A DNA stretch of 64,000 nucleotides, taken from Hyposmocoma kahamanoa. Lineage: Eukaryota > Arthropoda > Insecta > Lepidoptera > Cosmopterigidae. Shown piece after piece: positions 39,201-51,200 of the stretch. The stretch covers positions 2,541,194 to 2,605,193 of the forward strand of contig NW_020653397.1 in the NCBI RefSeq assembly GCF_003589595.1. The letters are read 5' to 3'. The notes beneath the pieces were generated by a model. It saw only the letters and a list, made by a program, of their open reading frames with translations, was not told the DNA's origin and searched no databases. Numbering within the stretch: position 1 is the stretch's first letter; every line of letters begins with the position of its first letter. A program made the translations under genes and the position numbers.

Positions 39201-42200
39201 GCGCGCAAGGAACATTCCATATTTGCATAACACAAATTTGTACCATAATCATGGGAAAATAGAGATGAATATGCTATACTCGAAAAACATGATGCGTCGC
39301 GACGCTTCGACTCTGCGCCAGTGTGAGTTGAGTCTATTTATATAGACGACCTCGGTGGCCTAACGGTTTACACTTGGGCACTGGATGCGGTGGTCCCGAG
39401 TCCAATTCCTGGTAGGACCAATTTGGGAAAAAGCTTTTCTAAATTAGATCTGATCTGGGAGTACCGGACAAACCGCGACTTGCGCGAAGAGCAACATAAA
39501 GCGCGGGATACTGCTATTCTCACACGAAGATCTCGCGCTTTGTGTCGCTATCGCGCAAGTCCCGTCTTGTCGTAGCTCTACTGGTACTCATAGTACAGGG
39601 AGTTCCATAGTTTGAGACTAGGCAATTCGTGTCGTTGTCTGGTATAGGTAATATCATTTTATAATTATTATATTGTAACTGGCGAAGCGTGTAACCACGG
39701 GCGAAACCCGCTAACCGGGTAATAATCCAATGAACCAATACGATATGACCATGAAACTGAGTAAAATATCTCCTTAACAAATTCATCATCATCAACAACT
39801 CATTACCAGGCGTGAATTGACAGTTTTTGCCATAACCCCGCTAGATCTATCGGGGCAAAGAAATGCACTTTCGCAAACTTGCAATGATTGTTCAGCATAA
39901 ATAAAAGTTACATGATAATTTGCTGTTTTTTATTATTTCTCTCTCATGTTTTTAGATATACGATATTGGGCCCAATAGTAATCGAAAATTCGTGGTAACT
40001 AATAACTATGTATATTTTGGGCGAGAATCTAGTCAGAGAAATAAGATTGATATTAAAAATAAAAAACAAGTTAAATTGAATTCTTCAAGATGTGTGACAG
40101 ACCCTGCATTGCGTCGGTGTAGTGGAAAGTTAACAAGCGCAATCTCTCTTTTTAAGGCGACCCGTGCGTTACAGTGGGACGTTAATGATGATGGTGGCTG
40201 TAACGTTCTGCCATTTCATAGAGAAGAAAATACAGGAGTCTATACTTGACTACGGCGAAGCCAAATATAATAATAAAAATGTGGCAGACTATTACACCAA
40301 TTTTACCTGTACTATGAATACCAGACCAGTTACATTTCTCAAATTGGTCCTCTTACCGGGAATCGAATCCGGAACCTCCTTGTCCAGCATCCACAGTACA
40401 AACTGTCAGGCCACCGAAGTCGTCAAAATATGAGGAAATATTGAAGATAACACGTTAATTATTATGTCATATTACACACGATATGAGGTAACATGAAAGA
40501 GATAAAGCATGCCCGAAAGGTAGATTATTTATTTATTTAGAAATTTAAAAGATATCGGAGGCCCTTCTTGCATGACCATTATTCAATTTGTGTTGAAGCC
40601 ATTTGTGGAATATGTTTCTCTTTTTTTATGCTACCAAGTGACGGGACGAACAAGTTGTGGGCCTGCCGGTAAGCGACACGTCTGTCCATAATAGTTGCAG
40701 TGCCACTCAGAGCTTTAAATCACAAAGATCGTCCGCCCGTCACCTTGAGACATAAGGTGACAAGTTAATTGCCTTCGTAGCCTAACGGTTACCACGCTTT
40801 ACTGCCACGCCGAGTTCTCGGGTTCGATTCCCGGGCCGGGAGAAGTATGGCCTACATTTATTTCTCTCGTGAGTTTGGGTGTAAAAGGTTGTCTATGTGT
40901 GTGTCCCATGGTCCATTACCCTTTAAAACCGAAAAGCAGTAATGCTCACATTACGATTTGGGGGCAGAAATAGGTAAGGTGGCAGTACTACCCTGGACAA
41001 GGAACTCTACTACTGCTATCCTCTTTATCGTAACTAACATAATCGACATTTTTATATCTTACTTAGTTTCAGATTTATTGTGAAATAAATCAGTGTTATT
41101 GACATTTTCTACTAGCAATAATCTCAGTACAGAGTACTAAAAAAAACCGACGTGGAATTACGTCTATTTGCCAAGTTTTATTGAAATATCCTTAAATTCG
41201 CCACTATACAGGACTTGACACTGGAGATAATAAAAATCGGTTCTCACTACTCAAAGTATATTGAGAAAAAAACGCCTTGAATTGGGGGAAATAGCAAAAT
41301 CAACCATTAAAATAATTAAGAAAATTTAGGCGCTATTTATAAAAATGAATCTTCATGCGTGAACCCTTAGAGGTGGATAATTTCCTTCAAAATGAAATGG
41401 GACCACTATGGAAGTACCCCCTTTCCAACAAAAAAAGAATCATGAAAATCGGTTCACAAATACCGGAGTTATCGCGTATATGTATGTTACATATAATAAA
41501 AAACAAAAAAAAAACATACAGTAAGTCAATGCATACAGTCGAAAAAAAGCTTTACACAGATACTATCGCGTGTGATACAGAAATTGTGTGCGATTGCGCG
41601 CTCGTGTAAAGACGTTGGAAAAAAAAGAAAGATCGCGCGATTGCGTCCATTAGTCTATCCTGCGCTAAGGTGAAATCATCACCCACTGCTGGGTATTAGC
41701 CTCCCGAAGTTTGTGCCATCCACCACGGTCCTGTGCTAGTTGCATCCATTGCCGCCCCGCGATGCGTACTACATCGTCGACCTTACAGACCTTAGCACGA
41801 CCAATAATCTATAACACCAGACAGGCCACACAAAAAAAAAGAACAACCCCGTTTTACGCGAATTTTGCTTAATGCGATTTTGTCCGGAACGCATCCTTCA
41901 CGTAAAGTGGGGTATTACTGTATTTTTAATTAATTTTAATAGGGTAATCAAATAGTTTAAAAAAAATACCTTGATCACCTTTTGTGCGTGTAAATTAATA
42001 TTTTGGTGGCCAGAAGTATTTTACATTGTTCTATTCAAAGTATCATGTGCTAATTTGTTACACATTACAACCGTCTCTCATGAAAAATGCCCAAGGATAT
42101 CTAGACGAAATTATTTAAATAAGTAATTAAAGCGTTGACGTTAGAGTATTTCCTAAGTTAGAATTCAACAAAACACAGTCAGCCCTGACCATGGGACCTG

Positions 42201-45200
42201 TAAAAGGTCCGAATTTTGTTTTGCATGGTTTGTTTTAAAAAACAAATATATGCTATTTAGATCTGGAAAAAACGTATCATTGGCGACCTCCGTGGTTGAG
42301 TGGCGTGTACATCGGTTTACATGGTGTCTGAGGTCCCGAATTCGATCCCCGGGGGTTTATTCTCGTTCGCCGTCCGATATCCGTCCGAAAAAATTACTGT
42401 CATTTGAGTAATATTCGAACAAATTAAAAAAAAACAATGTCAAGTATGAAGCTAGTAATTTAATGTACAATAAAGAATATTTCATTCACTGATTCATTCA
42501 AGCTTCGTTCGCATCCTGCGTCTTTTAATTTTGTCGAGTATTATTTATATGAGAGTAATTGTTTCGGACGGAGAACGGGATAGTAGACCCCCAGGTATCA
42601 TCGGGAGCGACTGGTGATTCATGGTGAAACAGATGTGACGGTGTGGAAAATATTAAAATGTTAGCGAATAGTAGTAGAGCTCCTTGTGATAGAATTCGTC
42701 CAGGGAACAACTGCTGCCATATCTATTTCTGCCGCCAAATATAATGCTATCATTGCTGTGTTCTCCACAACAATTGACGAGTGCCGTCAATTGTTTCACT
42801 TCAAATCGACCTGTTAACTTGAGCTTTGCTATAATGGACGAAAATTGCAAAATTACATATTTAATTACCGATGTCATTACATTCCGTTTGTTTTGTAATT
42901 GGATGTTTTGCTGTTTTTCCCCACACCACCAACTGAAACAGCACGCCTTTGTTAGAGATATTATCTTTATTACAACAAATACAGAATATTTTTAGAATAT
43001 ACGCAGACGTACACACAGGTGAGTTGTTGGCGCTTCTGTATTTCAGTGCAAACGAGAGTTGATGTCTACAAGTGATGTATCACTGATGAGCTACCAGGAA
43101 TGTGTGGCCCTTATTTTGTCTCTATTTCTGGTTATATACTCGATGACTTCCGGTTTAGAGGCGACCGTGTTTCCCTTAGCTGTTGCCAGTTTTGTCAAGT
43201 GACAACTAGAGGTGGAAGCATTAACAGTTTCACGTTTTACCGTCATTAATTTCAGAGTCTCGCGGGAGAGCTTCGACTTTCAGCCAATGCTCGTTTGTCC
43301 AACGTGCTTCTTTCTATCCTACATCGTGGACGATCTCTTATTACATATAGTATTTTAGAGCTTACTTGAGGCAACTAATATATGTTGAAAAAAACCCTCT
43401 TCCATAACTTGTTACGATTTTCTACTATAAATATATATAGTTTTACATATTTCAGGTAGTGGTTTTGAAGGGCAAGGGTGCTGGAGAAACTATAGACGCA
43501 TGGGACTTGTCAACTTATGTCTCAGGGTCACGGACGCAGTGGCAGTGCCCCACAGATCTTCGTGTTCACTGCAACTGTTATTCCCGGAATACACGAGGCT
43601 AGTTTTTCAAGCTAGAAGAGCAGCTAGTACTAGCAAGCTAGTAACTCTGTCCTGGCTTGGTACATGCTAGAACGGCTTACATGATGCCAGTAACATTGCA
43701 GTAACTAAGGTAACAGTAAGTCTGTGGATAATAATGAAGAACTTTCGTAAAACAAGCACAATTACTTCTATGGCGATTATTAATAATTTGCCACATATTT
43801 TTGTAACACTAAATCATGCAGAGATTTATCTTTATACTATGGAATAATGTCGTTTCATAGAAATTCCTCTTCATGGTACAATTGTATTAATTTTGAATGA
43901 ATTACTATACTCTGTTTCGGTATGTTAACAGACTCAGAAACACGCGGTCAGCGGTCGGGAAAACAAAATGTGTCGTCAAAGCATACTACACGATCGGATA
44001 CTAGCTTCTTGTGGTCGGCGAACACAAGCCAGGATAGTAAGTAAGATCAGTGGTGGGCAATCAATTATTCGTCTCGTTGTTTGATTATATTAAAAAAATT
44101 GTAAACATAAAATATCCATTTGCGCGGCCCTTAACGCTCGAAGCGCTCGCTGCCTTTCGAAATAGCACACTGCCTATTGCGAATATTGCCACACGACACT
44201 TGCCACATTATACACGGCAAATGCAATTAATAAATACAATCCACACCAATTACTTGACAGGTATTGCGCAGATTTTTACAACTTCCAAATAAATTTTTAT
44301 ATCTGTGTGTTTAGTCTAAACTAAATTAAACAGATATAAAACTGAACTGGAATGACTAGTACACGTCACTGTCTAAATTTATTTCAATGGTACAATTTGC
44401 AACACATCGGTGTATTTGAATTCCAATGACATCTGTGTACACATAAAATAATTGAATTTGATATTCACGCTTTATTATGGCTTAAGTACTTAAGTAACGT
44501 TGAAAAGTAAATGACACACGTGTTCAATTTGTACGGTGTTGTTTGCTAAACGGAGATATGTGTGCTGTGTTGTTTCTTTTTGGAATATTTTTTTTACTTT
44601 ATTCTAAGAGAGTTCGTCAAGGTTGTATTGTGTACTTTGGACAGCTTTTATGCAAGCGGTATACAGTTGAATTGAATCTTAAGTATCTAGGACTCTGGAT
44701 ATGAAACTACTGTTTCGAATATAAATCAAGTATTTTTGTTTTTTTCAAACAAATCAACGTTTCGAGCTCTTCGCAGGTCCTATAGTCATAGCGTGCCACG
44801 TCTGATGAGCGAGAGAGCGTGGGTCGTTATGGTCACGTATTGCGAGGACGTGATGACGTAAAAGGAGACCGCATAAAGAGAGAGGGAGAGGGACGTTCCC
44901 GCGGACCCTACACGGTGTTGCCCGTCTTAGGAGATACCCAAATGCACCAAGGCATCTCCCGTAAGGCAAAGAGACAGCCGCAGCAGCAACCGGTAGTTGT
45001 ACTCCTACGAGTACAACTACCGGTGGGAGAGAGTGCAGACAAAGGTTTGGAAAGGGCTGCTAGCACTGCTTAGGCATGTCCTGTTCATTGTAATATAGCC
45101 TGGAGCGTGTAGTAGCCTCCGCAGCCTCCACACATCTTACTTAGCGAGTTTTACATTCAACATTCAAAAGAAATAATGGAAATAAATCTGGTTTTAAAGA

Positions 45201-48200
45201 GCTTTTATAGCAAGGTGGGTCCATGGAGGAGAATCCCACTTAACCCAGCCATGTCATCCGTAACGCATTTTTCTGCGTATAAAAAAAGTATTATAGTCAC
45301 GGCTGGGTTAGAAGATTTAGATCTGGGGGTCTGCTCTCGATTTCCGTCCGACATACGTCCGAAATAATTACTGTCAAATAAGTAATATTCAACAAAATTA
45401 AAAGACATGTATCAAGTATGAAGCTTCATTCGCATCACGTGTCTTTTCATTTGGTCAAGTATTGCTTATTTGGCCCCTGCCCCTGAACCCGATCCAAATT
45501 TATTTCCAAAATCAGTACCAGTTGATGTCCGCCATAAATGGTGTTGGCGGACGGTGCAAATGATTCGGAGGGTTTCTCAAGTGTTAACATGCAAAATTTC
45601 ACGTTGCATTGAAAGAGTAACAAAAGCGATTTATAAGGTGTGTCCAAACGTCAAACAACCTAACCAATAACCAGTAGTGGCGTAGTGTGAAATTATCAAC
45701 CGTTATAGTGGTTATCCGTGACCGTGTTTTACGTTCGCACTACATGCTTCTACATAAGATTATAATATCGTCAGCTTAGAACGACGTAAATGACATTTAC
45801 CACAAAAGCCACAACATTTTATAGCTATAGTAAGAAAACCATGGTCAGAGGTAAATATCGATGATAAAAGAAGTTTAAACTGTTATTAATAAAAACAAGC
45901 TATAAAATTAGAATCCTAACCAAAATCCATTAAGACGGATGAATTTGAAAACGTAGTAAGCATATGTGAGAAATATTTCTTAATTACGTTATGTACTTTT
46001 TTGAAAATAATGTCAAGTGACATGGCGAACAAGTCGTGCGCCTGATGGTAAGGTACACGCCTGTCCATAACAGTTACAGTGCCACTCATAGCTTAGATCG
46101 CAAAGATCTGAGGGGCACTGCCCTTACGCCTGTCACCCTGAGACATAAGTTGACACGTCCTATGTGCCTGTAATTTCATCATTACCATGTGTACTTGTAC
46201 TTATTTAACTTGGCGTCCACATTTTTTATTTTTCTTTTGGTTTTAGAATCGGCCATTCCGCCGCAGTATTAGCTGAGTTGGGCGTTTCGGCCTTACATTT
46301 TGTCATAAAATGATAATACTTTACACACTATTTAACATGTATTATTGTGCTGAATAAATTTCTGTTCTTTATTTCTTTATCACCAGCACTGCACAGCACG
46401 GTTCGCGATTTTAGAGGTTTTATTAACCGACTTCAAAAAAGGAGGATATTCTCAATTAGACTTTTTTTGTGTGTACGTTACGTGATTCCTCTGGCATTTG
46501 TGAACTGATCTTGATGTTTTTTTTTGTTGGAACCACTTTACTGGTCTAATTTAAATTTGAATAAAAATTTTCACCTCTAAGGGTGGCAAACTAGGGGATG
46601 AATCCGGTTTCGCGCACTTTCCATTCACCGATGACAATAAAACTTAGCAAATAGATGCAATCCAATAAATAAACCGATAAGCAAACTTTTAAGGTCTTTT
46701 TTTTTAAACAAAAGTTTATCATTATGATATTGTAATATCAATGAAGTTTTTTATTTATTTATTAGGTTCATCAACAGTACATCAATTAAATGTTTAATTA
46801 ACAAAGGTAAGAGTATTTTGACATTCTCACAACTAGTAACAATGACACATCTTGCACTGAGCGGGATTATCTTTTAGTGCTACAAAACACAACAGTATAA
46901 TATAAAAACAATACAAATAGAAAAAGAAAGTAAAGTAAATAAAATATTAACGTCGGGGATATTGCAATTACGCGTAACGAGCATTTGATTACGAGTCTAC
47001 TTTTCAGTAATTTAGTGGCCAAATCAAAACCGCGTAAATGTCGTGGCAAACAAATTAGCGTGATTTACGGGAATCTATTGTTATCAGTCAGTAGACAATA
47101 AGAATTAATGCTTGCTGTGCAAAAAATTAAAGTCGTAGCCATTGACTTACAAATAAATGGACGACGGGTCTAATACAAANNNNNNNNNNNNNNNNNNNNN
47201 NNNNNNNNNNNNNNNNNNNNNNNNNNNNNNNNNNNNNNNNNNNNNNNNNNNNNNNNNNNNNNNNNNNNNNNNNNNNNNNNNNNNNNNNNNNNNNNNNNNN
47301 NNNNNNNNNNNNNNNNNNNNNNNNNNNNNNNNNNNNNNNNNNNNNNNNNNNNNNNNNNNNNNNNNNNNNNNNNNNNNNNNNNNNNNNNNNNNNNNNNNNN
47401 NNNNNNNNNNNNNNNNNNNNNNNNNNNNNNNNNNNNNNNNNNNNNNNNNNNNNNNNNNNNNNNNNNNNNNNNNNNNNNNNNNNNNNNNNNNNNNNNNNNN
47501 NNNNNNNNNNNNNNNNNNNNNNNNNNNNNNNNNNNNNNNNNNNNNNNNNNNNNNNNNNNNNNNNNNNNNNNNNNNNNNNTATAAGTTCGGACACATTTTA
47601 GCGCGGATCCGACGTCCATATAATTGTAAGTCAATTGTCGTAGCCATTGGAATAACAAAGTAGTAATGTTAAATCCCTCTCCTGTGAAACTTGGCTAGGT
47701 GCGGATACGCGTCTTTTCCAATACTACATACGCGGATTTGAACTATCTCCGACGTTATCATGTTCACTGGCTAAGAATTGCTCTGCTGAGACCGGTTGGC
47801 GTGTCCGAGAACATATCCACTGTGGCACTAAGCTCATTGTGCAATGTGGACAGACGGGAGACAGGCGAGTTGAGACCTAGTTTAGTTCTTCTAAATAGTG
47901 TTGACGAAGGGTAACAATCTTACGAGTCTATGTGCAATGGTAAATTTGAACATTGCGGGTAGTCAGTTTTTTTAATAATTAATCAGTACAGAGTACTAAA
48001 AAAACCGACCTCAAAAGTCATTCATCCCCTAGTTTGCCACCCTTAGAGGTGAAATATTTTGTTCAAATTTAAACGGGACCACATGTGAGAAAGAATCATC
48101 AAAATCGGTTCACGAATGCTAGTAGATAGAGATATTAGAGAGATAATACGAGTTATCGCGTAACATACACACACAAAAAAACACACAGTCGAATTGAGCA

Positions 48201-51200
48201 CTCCTCCTTCTTTAAAGTCGGTTAAAAATATTAGACAACATCACATACGTTGCTCTGATCCCATAGTAAGTAACTAAAGCACATGTGTTATGGAAATCGG
48301 AAACGACAACGACACCACAAACACCCAGACCCGAAATAATATAAAGTTATTTTCTATATTGACCCGGCCGGGAATCGAACCCGGAACCTCAAAGATGGCG
48401 ACACCGTGAAAACCGGTGTGCAAGCCACTGGAACACGGAGGTCGTCAAAAGAAGTTTTTAACCGACTTAAAAAAATTCGAAATTCGACTGTCTTTTTTTA
48501 TTTGTGTGCATGTGGGTACCTCTGCAGTGGTTTAAATTTGAAAAAAATATTCCTCCTCCAAGCGTGGCAAATTTGGGGATGAAGTCGGTTTATTGAATTT
48601 TTCTCCTCTCTCCGTTAACATGAGAGATAACTTAAAGATATTAACATTATGAAAATGTTATTTATGTTAAAAAAATAAATAACGCACACACTCAACATAG
48701 CCCCACACTAGGGAAAATTACACCCAAACTCACGAGATAAATAATTGTAGGCCATACAACTATTTCTCCCGGCCCGGGAATCGAACCTGGGACCTCTGTG
48801 TGGCAGTCCGGCATGGTAACCGTTCGGCCACAGAGGCAGTTAAAAAAAATAATTTTTTTATTGAAAAATAATGACAGACATAACATTAATACCAGGAATA
48901 AAAATAACGAGCTGTTCTTGACAGTCGTCTTCATAAAATCTCAAATTCATTGCATACGCTTCCATAATAAGATTCCGATTGATATTCAAAATATCCCATT
49001 TACAAGAATTAAGACTATGGTAAAACAAAAACTTTATACTAAAGGTTAAAACTTGGTTTAATATTAAAAATAGATGTAATTCCACAAACGTTTATAATTA
49101 TGTTATTTAAAATTTTGTGTTCGGAAGTTAGGTCCAAAAGATCTCTGCGTTTTTCAAGCGATAACATTTTAAACATTTTCAGTCTCGTTTTATAAGAGCG
49201 TACCTATTCTACTAACCGCACCAGCCGTACTACGCCACTACGCCAATTTTATGTTTTGGTTATTTTTGCAAACAGCCATATTTATTTACAAATATTATGC
49301 TCCCTGAATTTTATGAAAAATAAAATAAAAAAACAAAAAACAAAATTCGAAAAAAATGGCTAAACAGCACCTCCAATTAACACTTACACCGAATTTGTGG
49401 ATAAAAAAAACAAAAAACAGAACACGTGCAAAAATTAAGTTGGCGTAGTGACCATTGGAGAAAAGAAAAGATGACGAGGTCAGTTCAACCGAATCAATGA
49501 CTGGACAACATTAGGAGACTACTTTCTACTAGATATATTGTGTCGACAGATCGTGCACAAACTGATATATGATAATATAAATTGTCTCCGTGGCCGAACA
49601 GTTGCCATACTGGCCTAGAAGTCTCAGGTTCGATTCCCGGGCCGGGAGAGATACTTGTGGTTCCATGGCACCCGCGATACAGGGTTTACCTCTAGTGCAG
49701 GGCAGAGAACAGAGTGCAGGGATATGAGTGTATGCTTTGCAAAATGTAGATATTTCATCTTCCAAATTAAAACCGTAATGCTTAGATATTTTTAGTCTTT
49801 ATTATATAGCGCCTCGGGCATGTTCGCAGCGGCGCAAGTCGACTGCTTCTACACGATCATGCGCAAACGTGTATCGGCACTGGTGAGCAGGGTACGGGCC
49901 AGCTCCAACACCATCTTACGCATGATAGCGGACAGGTTCGACTGTCTGTATATATACGCACTTGTCACTTTCATGTCATTACTAACACATAAGATCATAA
50001 GTAATTTTGTTACTATCTGTAGATTTTAATCAAGCCAATTTTTAATTTTCAACGTTTTTTTTAAATATAAAATATAAGTAACATGACAATAATATAATTT
50101 GAAATATGAAATATGGATTGTAATTATCTGAAATAAAATATTTTTATTTTATTTATTTACTCAGGGGCTTTGATCGTTATAAATAAAGCCCAAGGAACAG
50201 TAATGATGTGGCAACTACAATGTAATATTTTTTCGCCAACAGACTGCTCAATCCTATATTACTAATCGAAGGCCATGTTGACTATATCTAAAGGTAAACT
50301 ACTCTACGCAAGACTATCATCCAATCGGTGTCGCAAGCGCAACTGTTCTAAACTCGCCGTCCTCGATATTAAGACAAGACGTTTCGTTCAGCTTTTGTTT
50401 TATCATAATCTTACAATTTCAAATCGATTTTACGAAATGGCGTGAAAGAAATTTCTATTTAGCAATGTCCGCCTGTTTTATATTAGATTATTATTATTTA
50501 ATATACTTTATCATTGTTCATGTAATTCTTCATAATATGCAATAAAAAAGATTTCGTTAATTCAATTGATGTTTAATAACTGAAAAATATAGACATATTT
50601 AGTGGAAAAAAAGTTAGAATATAAAATGGAAACAATTATATTTCAAGAAATAGGAATTAAATTGACATCTTGTAACATCCATCTTAATACAGGCTGTATG
50701 TATCTTTATAATTATTTTTTTTAGATTTTGTAACAAAGCAGAAAATGCTGAAAATTGTAACACTTTAACATTGATTACATAGTTCGGCTCTAGGGAACAC
50801 TGTATCGCGGGTGCCATGGACACACACATACACAACCACCAATTACACCCAAACTCACGAGAAATGTAGGCCATACAAATATTCCTCCCAGCCCAGAAAT
50901 CGAACCCGGGATCTCTGCTTGGCAGACCAGCATGGTAACCGTTCGTCCACAGTGGCAGTTAAAAAGTTTTCAAGTACATTTTATTTATCAACCACCTGAC
51001 AAACCTATAATTAGTAGGAAATTAAAACAAGTGAATGAAAAAATGACAGTCGACTAATTTTCTATTTTTAAATTGGACCTAAAATAAAATAACCGGCCAG
51101 ATTTTTGAAAAAACACTGAATTATTTTGGAGATGTTCCCAGCGTTCTGCTAAATTTGCCTCTTACCAGACATGTAGCCCCAGGTCTTCAGTTATGACCAA

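Noticed and set aside
39020..39262. 80-codon frame
   Set aside because: It lies across an inverted-repeat element and the frame is a by-product of GC-rich arms.
45470..45670. 66-codon frame rich in Pro/Lys/Val (plus strand)
   Set aside because: No known motif, begins at the broken edge of a MITE, and has no continuation. Too weak to call.
47127..47663. Long open frames of 155-168 codons
   Set aside because: They consist almost entirely of N from the assembly gap.
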